Positions 12,426 to 24,444 are shown, counted from the first letter of the stretch. The stretch: DNA of 64,000 nucleotides from Labyrinthula sp. Ha (GCA_015227615.1 JAALGZ010000025.1:372001-436000); one strand, 5' to 3'. Numbers and translations: made by a program. The notes: generated by a model not told the origin, from the sequence alone.

Positions 12426-12636
12426 TGTTATTAGGTTATCATTTATTACTTAAGCAACTGCAGGGATAGAGTAATGTGCTGCTACTATCGTTTCGAATTT
12501 TAGTCGTTATTCTCCGGTGTAGAATAACCTTCTTCTGGCCAGTATATCTATATTTCTCTTTATATATAAGCCTTATGTGTCGTTCGTCTGTATTCGTGAT
12601 TGATCGTATTAACGCTTAATATATGTTATTGTAACA
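12426..12636. repeat. Possible solo LTR
   Basis: A 211-bp segment starts TGTTATTAGG and ends TTATTGTAACA, giving TGTTA/TAACA termini of the kind found on Copia LTRs. Internally it has TATATATAAG followed by a GTCGTTCGTCTG stretch, resembling an LTR promoter region. No matching target-site duplication is visible at the edges and no second copy was found, so the assignment is weak. Confidence 0.25.
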
Positions 12637-12639
12637 GGA

Positions 12640-14540
12640 CTATGTCAACGCCCAAAAGTAGCCCATTTTACAAAACGTAGTATTATTGGTATATATAATA
12701 ATACTATGGTACATATACTGTAGCTTTGCTGGTGAATTAATCTAGTTAGTTGTGGAAACTGGTAGTGACACAATGACATGATGTGAATCTTATGTGGATG
12801 TACAAAAATAAAAAATAGTTGATAATTAATTATCTTAGCAATAAAGAAAACTGTTTGTGAATACGTCACTACTTACAAAAAAATACTACATCTTATGGAG
12901 ATAGTATGTATATACTTTGGATAATGAAAAACTGTAGAAGAAATCTAAAATCTTAAAAACTGAAATAAATGAAAATAGAACTCAGTTGCTTAGGGACTAA
13001 TTTGAAGAGACCATATATTAAATTTTCATGAATTGTCAAGTTGATAAATTAATGCTTGAAAAATTAATGAAGAAACCATTTTTCGCAAGATAAAGGCAAC
13101 AGGTTACTAAGTTCCTTAGCGACGACTCTTATAATACCAAGTAAAATAATGCTTCTTTGATCAATATATGTTTTCGTTGACATTTATGGTCATATTATAA
13201 AATAAGCTTCGGACCATCTAAGACAAGAGAGCCACACAACATATCTATTAGCATTTTACAAGTATGGACACTCTTTCGACAGCAGATAAAGAAGGCACAT
13301 TGATAATTTCACTTCGTGTCGCGCTTCTGAACGACATCTATGGAGTCCAAAATTGGAACCAGCACCTCACAGAAAAAAACTAAGATAACTGCATTAAATA
13401 TCTCAAAGATAAAAGCAAAGCTGTTGAAACAGTCTTACGTTATATTAAAAAAATAGAAAGGAATAAAATTAAAAATAGTGACAAGCCATTGCCAACAAAG
13501 CTCAGAATAGTAGAAAAATACAACTTATATTCTCTTGGTATTCATCTCAAAGTTAGAAGTAAATCAATCATGGAAAAAATAAGTATAGTTAATAATGCAC
13601 GTTCCGTATGGCTAAGATGTGACAAAACCGAGTTACTTCAATGGGTCGAATTCGGAAGGATTCCGAAAAACTGTGCTATAATTTTTTTTTGGTTCTCCAG
13701 ATGCTAAATGAAAAATAAATGTGGAACAATTCATAGTTTCCATTAGTCCATGAATATTTATGTTAGTACCTTGATCCAAACTTATGAAAAACTGAGAAAA
13801 TTCAACTACAAAGCGTCCAATGTCACCATGCTGATTCACATGGCTTTATTTTGTTGCAGTTATGATTATGTATGACTAAAGCCCTTTACTTGCCCTGGTT
13901 ACTTGCATCTAACCAAAGATGGTTGTGGTGGCATAAGAGACTTATATATTGTTGTCCGTATTTTGCTTTCTCTGTAGCACTTGTGCCCTATCCATGGGAG
14001 TGCCTCAAAACAGGAAACAAGGTAGCGTACATTCATGACACAGACTGACAATTGCTTTTGTTTGAAGTATGTACCTAAGTTACACAGTCTTAATTTCTCA
14101 AAAATTTACCTTTTTGATCTTAACTTGACTCATAATATATTGTTTTGAACGCAGAAAGAACTCATGAAGCAACATCCTACGTCTAACTCTGAACCCAAAA
14201 GTCAGCAATTCTATTACGTTCTCTAACTGTACTATTTCAGAAAAATTCATGTTCCTTTCACATGTTTAACATTTTAATTTAAATATTTCGATGGGCTTCA
14301 AAGATATCAGTATTCTATTAAAATATCTTCAGTCTGCTACAGTATAAGAATCAATCTTTGCGTTTTCTTAACTAATTTCTTTTTATCTTTTCTTTCAAAT
14401 TAGAAATAAATCAATTTGAATAAATGAAGGATTAAATCCAGATTTATAATAAACTATTTTTTTGGTATTTGAAAGCTAGAATGAAATCCTGTGAAAAAGA
14501 GGAAAGAAAAAAAGTTAGGGTAGAACAAAAAATAAACGAG
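12640..14540. other. Intergenic DNA between GST1 and ROCO A
   Basis: Nothing supportable was found. The open frame at 13489-13707 and its opposite-strand partner are short and match nothing I recognise. Confidence 0.4.
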
Positions 14541-14548
14541 AGACAATA

Positions 14549-14580
14549 CGAGAACGAGATATTGTAGAGGTCTCGTCTCG
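14549..14580. repeat. Inverted repeat just upstream of ROCO gene A
   Basis: CGAGAACGAGA (14549-14559) faces TCTCGTCTCG (14571-14580) across an 11-bp loop, ending 20 bp before the ATG of ROCO A. It could form a hairpin in the DNA or the 5' leader, or be a dyad binding site. The other ROCO copies do not obviously share it. Confidence 0.5.
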
Positions 14581-14600
14581 AAATAACAAACAAAAAGAAA

Positions 14601-17185
14601 ATGTCATTTAAAGCACCATCAATCAAACAACAATTTTATAATAGAAGTCAAAGTAATAAGTTCATCGTTCAATGGTAAATTATATTTGCTTCTAATTCTT
14701 AGGTCATATGATGAGAATTTCAACCCAATTGAAGGGGAAAGCTTTAGAAAAGAAACAGAAGTGTTTGTTAAAGAAGTGAATGTACACAAAGAGATTAGAT
14801 TATTGACGTAGTCATATATATTGTTTTATTTTTTAGTTTTGACTGCTGTCCTTTTAATTTTATTGGAGATGGGCTTTCTTTTTGGTTTGAAAAGTTTCCA
14901 AAGGTTGAAATACTTCAGTATTTTATTGTTTTGTTTTTATTTTAGATTTTTATATTGTCATTTAAACACTTTGAATTTTATTGGAATGGAAAAAATAAAA
15001 AAAAGACTGAATATTCAGTCAATTGTGTATATTTATTGTTGTTTTTATGTTTTAGTTTTATGAATTGCAATATTCCAAAAGATAATTCTCTTTCTAAGTT
15101 TTTGAAAGGACAAAAAATAAAGTCAATAACGTAAAGTTTTTATTTATTCAAATATTAGACTTTATAAAAATAACATCAAAGAAAAAGCACTTGTTAATGT
15201 ATTGAAAGAAGTTTCCAAAATGGAAAGCGTAAGAAGTGTTTTGTATTCTCTTTTGTTTTATTTATTTCTAGTATTAAACAAAATAGCTTATACTTCCAAA
15301 ATGCAAAAATCACTAACATAATAAGACAATGTTTGGAAAACTTACCTTCTTTATTAAAATTTATGTTTATTCTTGTTTTCTTTTGACTCTTAGTTTGCGA
15401 GTTGCTGAAATTAATATTGAAGAAAACAAAGATGAAGTTCAAGATTTACTTGATAATCATTCTTCTCTGTTTTTGTTTGAACTTAAAAAGAATAAATTCA
15501 ATACTAAAAATTTAGAAGAAAGATTCAAAAATTATGTTTCAAAAAAGCTGAAAGATAACTACAATAAATATACTCTTTTAAATGAATGTCAAGTTTTTTT
15601 TATGGGTGATGGAAGAGTTGGAAAAACTTCTACCATAAGAAGTATATTTGACAAAAGGTTTTTACTTGAAAACAATTCAACCTTAGTTTTGAATGATATT
15701 GATATTTTTTCAATAAACCCAACAGATTATATCTGGAATTCAATATCTAAATATGAACTAAGTGTTCAACGAGTTAAGAATAGTCTTCCTGCTATTGTTT
15801 ATTATGATTTTGATCCTATTCAAGAAGTTGAAATAAAATATAAACTTGATTTTGAAAAAGAACTTCTTTCAAGAACAGTTTCTGATGACAAGTTTATCAA
15901 GCAAATGAAAACAAGTTCTCCTGGTTTTGCTAAACGTGATGTTTATTTTCGTGTTTATGATTTTGGTGGACAAGAAATATTTTCTTCTGTTCATCATATT
16001 TTTATGAATTCAAATTCTCTTTATTTTCTAGTTTTTAATATGACAAAAATATCTCAAAATGATTTATTTAGATTAAAATTTTGGTGTGAAAGTATTTTAA
16101 GAAATACAGAAAAAGCACCAGTTATTTTTATTGGTACATATTTAAAAAGATATAATAGAAAAAATATTAAAGACACAAATTTAGAAATAATACAAAATAA
16201 GCTTCAAGACGTTGTCAAAAGTCTTTCTTCTGAGTTAAATATATTGGAAAATGATATGAATATTTTCTTTCCTATTGAGAATTCAAAATTAGATTCTCAA
16301 GAGAAAAAGGATATAAAAGATAAAATAAAAAGTCTTGTTTCTGGAGCAGCTGGAATAAATAAAGAAAATTTTCTTAATTTTAAAATGAGAACTGCACAAA
16401 TTCTTTTCCTTGATAATTGTCGAGAACAAACAAATATTATGACTTTGAAGGAATTTGAAGATAAATCTTATTCTTGTGGTTTTGAAGATTGGGAAGTTGA
16501 AGATATGCTTAAAATATATTCGAAAGTTGGTTTAATTTGTTATTTTTCTTATTTAGATTTGGAAGCAGATGAAAACTTTATATTTTTTGCACCTTCTTAT
16601 CTTGCTCAAGCTTTAGGAGCCTTTATTCGTGATCCAACTTTTCATCAACTTGCTTTTCGTATTCCAAGTAATAAATTTTCTTTATATAGAAATTATGTTG
16701 ATTCAGGAAAAATTAGTATTGAAATCTTTAATGTTCTTTTGAAAGAATATACAGAAAAAGAAAAGAAATATATATTTGAACTATCTCTAAAAAATCTTAT
16801 TCTAGTAAGAGTTGAGAATGAAGCTGATAAATATATTCTTCCTGAATTACTTCCACCTGTTGATGATAAAATAAAACCTACTTACAGAAGTGATATAGAG
16901 TTTAGTTTTAACTCTACTTTAAGATTATCCATATTTGTTAAAGTAGTGACTTTTCTTGAAAAAGAAGATAATATATCTGATTGTTTTATTTTTAAATATT
17001 TTAGCCGATTTATTTTCAACAATAATAGAATAGTTGATATTTTTGTTAAGACTGAAGAGAGTATTGGTTTTACTTTAGTTCAAAGTGGAAGTTTTGAATG
17101 GTTGAAAGAAATAGTTGGACGTGTTTCTATGGATTTGATACTTTTGGATAATAGTTTTATTCTTGTTCAAGTGAATAATGTTTGA
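14601..17185 (+). CDS. LRR-Roc-COR GTPase, ROCO gene A (8 exons, 7 mini-introns)
   Basis: Exons: 14601-14674, 14703-14807, 14837-14917, 14946-15026, 15056-15130, 15159-15242, 15272-15364, 15394-17185. The introns are 28, 29, 28, 29, 28, 29 and 29 nt, all GT...AG and all phase 2. The product has 794 residues. Exons 1-2 encode a cap of about 60 residues (starts MSFKAPSIKQQF). Exons 3-7 encode about five LRRs, roughly one per exon, for example KSITLYKNNIKEKALVNVL. The Roc domain has P-loop GDGRVGKTS at 269-277, G3 DFGGQE at 387-392 and a G4-like GTYLKRY at 445-451. About 110 residues separate G1 from G3, an unusually long gap, and the G4 Asp is missing. COR follows (about 536-740; SYSCGFEDW, LICYF.YLDLEADENFIFFAP, ILPELLPP). 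There is no kinase domain. Read without splicing, exon 8 appears to start MFGKLTFF with a false hydrophobic leader made of intron 7. Likely a dimeric intracellular GTPase switch with an LRR sensor; the ligand is unknown. Confidence 0.92.
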
Positions 17186-18650
17186 TATTGGTTTTGTTAT
17201 TTAGTAAATAAATACAACTTGAAATATTATTGTTGAATTGGTTTATCGTCTTTTAAATTAAAAAAATGAAATTTATTTGTATGCTGTCGGAAATATTTCA
17301 AACTGAATACAATAAGCTTTAATTCAAATTTCCAAACAAGACTAGTCTACAAAATTTAATCTTTCATACTTTTTGTTCAAACTGTTCATCAAGAGAAAAG
17401 ATTAATATTCTTTACTTAGAATTTATCCCACTTCTTCATAGAGCTCAACATAATATAAGAGCATAACTAAATAAAGCGCAAGAAACCAATTTGAAAAAAA
17501 TATGTACAAAGGAACCATTTTTATTCTTACAATATTTAAACCTGGTTTTACATAATAAAATATAAATATATAGTTTATTTCTTTGCTAATTAAATCGTAA
17601 ACACCTTTTGTTTCTACAACTTATTTCATAACTTTCAACCAGAACTTGGAAAGTAAAAAGAAGAAGTTTTTTTACCAATACTCGAATGCAAATAACCATA
17701 TTCAAATAATCAGTATTTTTTGTTGCTAATTAAATAAGACTCCTTATACACATGAGTTGGGTTTATTTTTATTACAGAATAGATAAGAAAATATTTTCAA
17801 GTACAAACTAAAAGCATGTTATGATATTTTGTATTTAAATAGAGAACTTTAATAAGAAGTTTTTAATTTGATAATTTGAGTTTTAAACTCCACAAGCTAT
17901 TGATAACATGCTGCAGCTTAGTCATATCATAATAAAAGTGCAAGTACTTAAACATAGAAAAAATAATAAGAAAGGAAAGAAATTTGTAGACATAAATAAC
18001 CTAAAACAATAATAAAAAGGAGGCGCTGAAAAAACTTTTCAATTAACTTTATCTTTCTCAACAGTTGAGTATAGACTAACAGCAACAAACAAAAAACCTG
18101 AACAAATTCATGAACATATACCTAAACCAGGCTTTCCATAGACTATGTTCTTATGCTTCTTTAATTTATTCTCTTTTTCTGTAAGAATTTAACATTATTA
18201 TTCTGAAAGAACTCTCTGCCTTAATACTGCATAATTGTTTTTCCATATCTCTTTTCCTCCGTGAGAAAAGATAATTTGTTCCTCTTCAATTCAGAAAATT
18301 CATATTTCTTCACATTTTATCAAATGAAACATTAAATTTAATTTTTTCCCTTAATTCTTCAGCATTGCTTCTTTTATATAGCCATCAACAATCTTTTCCG
18401 AAAGATGCTCTTTTTCATCAGCTTTTACGTCAAAATAAACTAACTTTCGTTTATTCCCGGATATTTAAATAGCATCCTTCTTATTACAACATACCCAAGT
18501 TTACTTTTGTTTAACAGTTATTCTATACCTATAATTAGATCAAAGAAAAATGTTAAATATAGTTAACATGTTTAAGAACTAAAGAATAGCTGGACAGAAA
18601 TAGTAAGACAAATATTTTCCTAGCTAGATTATTCAGTCTAGCTTTCCAGT
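17186..18650. other. Intergenic DNA downstream of ROCO A
   Basis: AT-rich with no open frame or motif that I can support. It must contain the 3' UTR of ROCO A and the promoter of the 18679 gene, but no defined element could be recognised. Confidence 0.4.
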
Positions 18651-18678
18651 TTAAAAACCAAATAAAAAATTAAATAAA

Positions 18679-19362
18679 ATGTCTTTTTGTAATGAACAAA
18701 GTTGTTGTACAAATTGTTGTATTGATATACAAGATAATCTAACTTTTATTTCTGATTGCTTAAGTGGATGTAGATTAAACACTTGTTCTTCAGAAGACTG
18801 TTTACTAGGACAAAACTTTACAACATTTGAAAACCAACCTTTTCTTCGCAATAACGAACTGTCTTGTTGTTTAGATTCAACTGGATTTTCTTCTGGAGAT
18901 TCATGTATTATAGAAATCACAACATTCGAACCAACTTTTTTACCTTCATTCACTCCTTCTTTTTCTCCAACTGCATCTCCTTCTTCTAATCCAACATTCT
19001 CTCCTTCTCATTCTCCATCCAGTAGTCCTACTTTATCTCCAACAAAAGCTAAAGTTGAAGAAGATGATTTTCTTTTAATAATTATTGGTGCTTTATCTTG
19101 TGCAGTTATTTTATTTTTTGGTTTTGGATTTTGGTTTTTATGTGGTAGTAAAGAAAGAAAAAAAAGTAAAGAGTTTAAAAATATTCCACTTGCTTTAGCT
19201 GTTGATGAAGAAAATAATAGAAAAAATATATTTGTATCTGAAAGGGTTTCTATTGAACGAACACCTAATTTATTAGACACACTTGATGAAACAAATCCAA
19301 GAATATCTTTTGAGAGCAAAGGAAGTCTTATGAAAGATGTTGAAGTAGCAAGTAATTTATAA
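18679..19362 (+). CDS. Cys-rich, Ser/Pro/Thr-repeat single-pass membrane protein
   Basis: 227 residues. About the first 80 are Cys-rich, with repeated CC pairs (CNEQSCCTNCC near the start, then DCLSGCRLNTCSSEDC and LSCC). Residues about 84-122 are a low-complexity stalk of PTF.PS, SPT and SPS units, as seen in many stramenopile surface proteins. A strongly hydrophobic segment follows (about 130-152, FLLIIIGALSCAVILFFGFG) and then a basic and polar tail of about 75 residues starting KERKKSKEFK. I infer an extracellular Cys-rich head on a glycosylatable stalk with a cytosolic tail. No N-terminal signal peptide is present. The ATG is preceded in frame by TAA (AAT TAA ATA AAA ATG), so either the transmembrane segment acts as a reverse signal anchor or a signal-peptide exon has been missed. 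No known family is recognised in the head. Confidence 0.75.
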   Translation: MSFCNEQSCCTNCCIDIQDNLTFISDCLSGCRLNTCSSEDCLLGQNFTTFENQPFLRNNELSCCLDSTGFSSGDSCIIEITTFEPTFLPSFTPSFSPTASPSSNPTFSPSHSPSSSPTLSPTKAKVEEDDFLLIIIGALSCAVILFFGFGFWFLCGSKERKKSKEFKNIPLALAVDEENNRKNIFVSERVSIERTPNLLDTLDETNPRISFESKGSLMKDVEVASNL

Positions 19363-22300
19363 ATATAACTTTTTAAATTTAACTTATTATTTAGTTTTCT
19401 CTTTATTTTCTTTTGCAAAAAAATAGAAAATATATTCATAAGAAAACAGTTTTTAGTTTAACATTCTGCACAGTTTCATAATAAATACTAATATTTTAAG
19501 CAATCTATTTGATTCCCATTTTATTACATTCTTTTAGATATATTTATTACGAATTTGAAATATATAAGTTAAACATTTGCTGGAGAAAAGGTTTTTTGCA
19601 CATAATCTCTTGGCACCAATTTATTGAACTTATAGTCCAAAGCACTATGAAGAAAAGAAAAAATGTTGAATTACTCCAGTTTAATGTAGCTCAATCATAG
19701 AACTTTTGTACAGAAAATTGACTCATCAACAAAAGCCTTAAGTCGTAGAAGTCCAACATAGACATTTGAAGGAAAGTTCCTGTGGTACCAAAAAAATAGA
19801 AAGAGTAACCTGTTGCCATATCAAGTATGTATTATCTTGCTTAACGATACCTAACGGAACTAAGGTTGAACGAGTATTTCCCATTGTTAATTAGGTATTA
19901 TACAAAAAAACTACTCTGCTGTAATATAACGATAGAAACTATACAGAATATCACTGTAGCACTGACGTGAGGGAAACATCAATTACTTTAGGTAACACGT
20001 TAACGTTAATATATTTTATTAAGTTATTCTTGTATTTCACTGTTAAGAGAAAACAGAGAATTCCATTAAATATAATGCGATAAACAGGTTTTATTGCAAT
20101 ACTTTAGTATAACATTTATAGAATAGGGAGTTTTAGTAGGTGCTAAATTTGGTATATATGCAATAAATGAAAGATATAGAAACAAAAAGAATTATTGTTT
20201 TAGCACTCTATTCTAATATTTTTATACAATTTTAATAAATATTTACTTCAAACTCGACCTTAAAAGAAAATTATACGTCTTGATTTTTAATCTTATCCGT
20301 ACCGGATGTGAATATGAAGTGGGATCTAATCTTAACACAAGCACGAATCCCTACTTTAGAAAGTACTCTTAAGAATATTCATACACTATTTGGAGTTGTA
20401 AACCAGGTTCTTCAAGTATTCTTTCCTGGTGGTTTTTGTGAATGCAGTCGTACTTTCCGTTTCAGTAAGTGGACACGCTCACATACATTGACGTTTTTCC
20501 CCCTGTGTAGCCTGTGTTTGAAGATTTGAAATGAAACTAAATATTTTGTGAACCTAGAAATAGATCGAAACGAGAAATAGATTTTAATTTTTGGAAGCAC
20601 TTTTTTTGTGACCAGATGATAGTTCATTACTTGAAAAATTACAGTAATACAGTACTGTGTTGCCAATAGCGTTAAGATTACGGGTGCAGATTGATATGAA
20701 CATGATATATCAAACGAGTTTTTGGGATTTGGTTTTACCTCGAGTGGGTTTGTGTATTTTAGCATACACTTTGAGTGAGTTTTGCTAATATCATTGGTAT
20801 CATTTGATATTTTGGCCCTGTTGCACACAGGGCTGTTCGTGTCAGTACATTTTTTCAATGAGAACATCGTAGCCAATACCCCTTCCCGGGAAATATGGTT
20901 CTGCTCCGATCTGTTCACAAGATGTTTTCGGGGCATATGGTTTACTTGCAATGATTTTTATAAAGCGCAAAAATTGAATAAGAAAAATATCTGGTCGATT
21001 TGGAGCTTAGCCACGTTACCCAAATACCATTTGATTAATCTTGATAAAACAAAAAAAAACTGAAGCATCATTTGAGGATTATCAAAAAGTACCAAAAATA
21101 TCAAAACTCAAATATTATGATGAAGTTGTTTAAGTTTGATATCTTCCCCTAAAACAGCACCCATAGTTAAAAATTTGAACACCAAAAAAGCTCTTTGAGT
21201 CAAGTCTTCGACAGATGTAATGAAGCGCATTTGAAGCTTAGTTACCCAACTAGGTCAACCTAATAGGCAATCTTCTTGAAAGCTAAGCGAAATATTCTTA
21301 ATATTCTCAGGGATACTTATTATCTTTAGAAATATACACCGCATAAACAGAACCTTATTTAGCTACATTGCACATCAATCCAGGTTTAAGGATTGTAAAG
21401 AAACTATCAGAGCTCATCCAGAAAAAAATTCTAATCCAGAAATATAACCTACTTCGATATATTAGTTTGAGAAGAAAAACATAAATGGATTTGTAAGGAT
21501 CGTTTCCTCAAATAACTATATGATTTGAAACTCGAAGGGCAAATCAAAAACAAAATACACTTCATTCTATTACAGTTTCGTTGCCAGAGAGAAAAATCAC
21601 TTGATAGTTGCATATCTTTTTAAGAATCTGAGATTTCGTGATCATTATATTCAAAAAATCTATTATCGTTGATTCAGATCAATTAATATTCATTAATAGT
21701 ACATCTCATTAATAAAATCTTTCAAGAAATTGATCAGGCTGTCTCCAACTTTGACAACTCCCAGAAAACTTTAACAGTGATTAACGTTGAATACTTGCAG
21801 AGAGGTGACTTATCATCTATCCAGTATAATAGTTTTGGCATATTACAAATTTGGTATCTTCCAGAGACAATATTGGTAGTGGCCTAAATAGGCCAACTAT
21901 TCTAACCAAACTTGTTCAATGTAATGGCACAAATAGTGTAAAATTATTTTTTGCAGTGCCGCATGAAAGAGGTAATTCTATCTATATAGACTTGTCGATC
22001 TATTGCACCATGTTATATTTTTTCAATAACATCAGTTATCAGTGAACCAACTTTCAATGTAATATGTAGTGCAAATTTTTACTCAGTCTCATGTTAATTA
22101 TGAGAGTAAAGATTGGTGGATGGCAGGAAAATAAACTTAAAGAAAAGAAAGTTGTTTAAATTAACTAACTTTTGTGACTTCTAAGGATGAATCACCGTGC
22201 TGTTCCACTCATTAGAAAGCAATCTATTGGAACCTCCTTATGTTCTATTCCTTATGTAAAAACTCATGATTGCGATAAAAAAATTCCCAAGTGACATCAT

Positions 22301-23769
22301 TCTAAATATTACAATATATGCAGGCTATGTCGTCTTAGTTATTTTTCTTTCCGATAGAAATGGAAACTGATGACAAGATAAATGACTTAAATATAGCTAC
22401 CATTTATAACAACTAAGGTTGCAGTTAATGCTGTTACTTCAACGTTCTTCAAACAAAAGAATAGACTATTCTAAAGCTTCTTTTGTTACCTGTTGTCTCA
22501 AGCTTCTCTGTTTCTCAACGAATGAGAATTGTTTTTTTTTCATAGTTTGAACTCTTATTCTAACTAAATCAACTATAAATTATTAATTCTTTTAATCTCA
22601 TAACCCTGGAAATACTTGACTTGAAGAGAAAACACCTCTTCTAATACCATCTTAACTCAGTGGTTTAGTCAAGTATATTCAACAAGAGCAGCAAACAACC
22701 ATTTATTAACTTTGAAAAGGCAAAACTTTATTTACTTTCGTTGTAAACTCTTTTTCATCTCTTTTTAGTTTTGCTGATATTTTCCACTTTTCAGCTTAGT
22801 TTGGTTTTGTCTTCAAGTTGGATAATAATTATATAATAGTGAATTACCAAAGAATCGCTTTTCATAAAACTATTCCAAAACGTTAACGGTATTGTAAAAT
22901 TTATAATGTACTCTTTACTCAAACTTGTTACCGTTAAGTTTTACCAATAAGAAAGTGATGGCATTCAATTTTCTAGCCGTTAGAGAGATAAGCAGCTAAG
23001 CAGAAAATAAATGTTGTAAAAAAAGAAATAAAGACATGCTATAACATAGTTTATGCTAAAAGCATTTTCAAAGTCTTCTTAATGTAAACGCAATTTTATT
23101 AAATTTCCAGGGGCAAACTACAGAAACTGAATTCATAATGAACTTGGAAACAAACACTTCTAGTATGAGATTAACTATTGGGTTCTTCTTTTTAAAGAAG
23201 ACTTATACGGTTGAATACTTCATGGTCAACATTTTTAGTTTCAAGTTGAGCACAAACTTTCGTTGATAATAAATATACTAACAACGTTTAAAACCCACTT
23301 ATTCAAGAAAATACAGTTTATAGGAACCATAATTTTGCAATCAGATGAATATTGGTAAACTATAGAAAACATAATAGATATGGATGTATACAAACAAAGG
23401 GCTATTCTCTATAGTTTTTGTTTTTCACTTCCATAGTTGTTTCAATATATATTCTAAATGCTTATTTGTTGTCTTAAAAGAACAGGTTTCAGATGAGAAA
23501 AAAAAGATGTAATAAAGAGATTCAAATATATGAGGCTATATTTCATCATCTAACCGAAATTTATTGCCATCCTGTTATATTAAAGAAATTTTGGTCTGAC
23601 CAGAACCAAAGCTCTTAATGCTTATCTAGAGATTAGCATTCATCAGAAAGAACAACTTTTTGAGTGCATAAACTGAATTTAAATCAATAGACACTATTCG
23701 TATACAAAAGTTTCTCTACGTTCACGAGGGTTTTAATATAAGCTATATTTTGTTGCTTAAGAGTACCAC
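19363..23769. other. Intergenic DNA between the 18679 gene and GST2
   Basis: No gene is supported. The longest open frame (minus strand, 20412-20951) opens with TTG, has no recognisable domain and runs across the dispersed repeat at 20445-20520. I treat it as chance or transposon-derived. Confidence 0.4.
20445..20520. repeat. Dispersed repeat, copy 2
   Basis: Partner of the repeat at 12271-12345, in the same orientation and about 8 kb away. The best-conserved core is TTCAGTAAGTGGACACGCTC. Confidence 0.5.
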
Positions 23770-24414
23770 CTATTTATAGAACTTTGGAAACTGGGCTTTG
23801 TATGCTATAACTCCATCATGCTTTTCAACCGCCTCGACGCATTTTTTCAGCGAAGGATACTTTGCAAGTTGGGTTTCTTTATCTGGAAAATATTCAATAT
23901 TGCTATCTGACAACCAGCCTACAAATCTCCACACAAATAGATCCCCAGCAGTTAGTTTCTCTCCAAACATGAATCTACCGTTCTTTCCAGTAGATTCAAA
24001 TACCTTGTTTAACTCATCATACATCTTATACATTCCATCAGCAGCAAATTCTTCTCTTAAAGTTTTTTTCTTCTCCTCATTCTCAGGTCGAAAAATCATT
24101 CTGGAAAAGTTAACGCTGTGCTCCTCAGCAATACGAATTAACTCGTCAATTTTGGCAACATCAAACTCATCTTCTGGGATTAAACCCGCAAGTCTAGCCA
24201 CATACTTAATAATTACACTTCCTTGTGTCAACCATTTTCCATCTACTTCCAAAATCGGCATATATCCAAAAGGTGTTGTGGGCTTCAACTCTGCCCAGTT
24301 TTCACTTTTTATTCTATTATCTTCATAATCAATATCTCCAAGAGAAAGAAGAATACGAGGAAGTTCTCCTTTCCAAAAATTATAATCAAAGTATGTTAAT
24401 TTTAGCTTTGGCAT
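23770..24414 (-). CDS. Sigma-like glutathione S-transferase (GST2), paralogue of GST1
   Basis: 214 residues in a single exon, roughly three-quarters identical to GST1 by eye. It keeps the catalytic Tyr at 8 (KLTYFD), the FWKGELPRI helix start, PFGYMPILEVDG with the cis-Pro, TQGSVIIKYVA at the glutathione site, and RFMFGEKLTAGDLFVW in the C-terminal domain. A one-residue insertion relative to GST1 falls in the middle region (SRMIFRPENEEKKKTLREEF). Compared with GST1, changes concentrate in C-terminal helices that line the hydrophobic substrate pocket, suggesting different substrates. The antisense strand is open for 176 codons, which is a codon-composition shadow. The duplication included at least about 70 bp of the promoter. 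Confidence 0.95.
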   Translation of the reverse strand: MPKLKLTYFDYNFWKGELPRILLSLGDIDYEDNRIKSENWAELKPTTPFGYMPILEVDGKWLTQGSVIIKYVARLAGLIPEDEFDVAKIDELIRIAEEHSVNFSRMIFRPENEEKKKTLREEFAADGMYKMYDELNKVFESTGKNGRFMFGEKLTAGDLFVWRFVGWLSDSNIEYFPDKETQLAKYPSLKKCVEAVEKHDGVIAYKAQFPKFYK

Positions 24415-24444
24415 TTTTTTCTTTGTTTATAGTTTTATTTTTTG

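Noticed and set aside
14821-15063. Similar hydrophobic small ORFs upstream of each ROCO gene (also 29945-30379 and 53902-54105) as a separate membrane protein family
   Set aside because: They run through exons 3-5 in the wrong frame and through the pyrimidine-rich introns. The hydrophobic residues come from translated introns.
15329-15400. Hydrophobic N-terminus (MFGKLTFFIKIYVYSCFLL) of the unspliced ROCO frames as a signal peptide
   Set aside because: It is exon 7 in the wrong frame plus intron 7. The four-copy comparison shows that the true frame enters through a 28-29 nt intron, and copy C lacks this start altogether.
20412-20951. 179-codon minus-strand ORF
   Set aside because: Starts with TTG, has no recognisable motif, runs over a dispersed repeat and has no spliced continuation that I could find. 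Probably chance or transposon-derived.
23798-24328. 176-codon ORF antisense to GST2
   Set aside because: A codon-composition shadow of the well-conserved GST2 frame; not matched by an equivalent frame in GST1.
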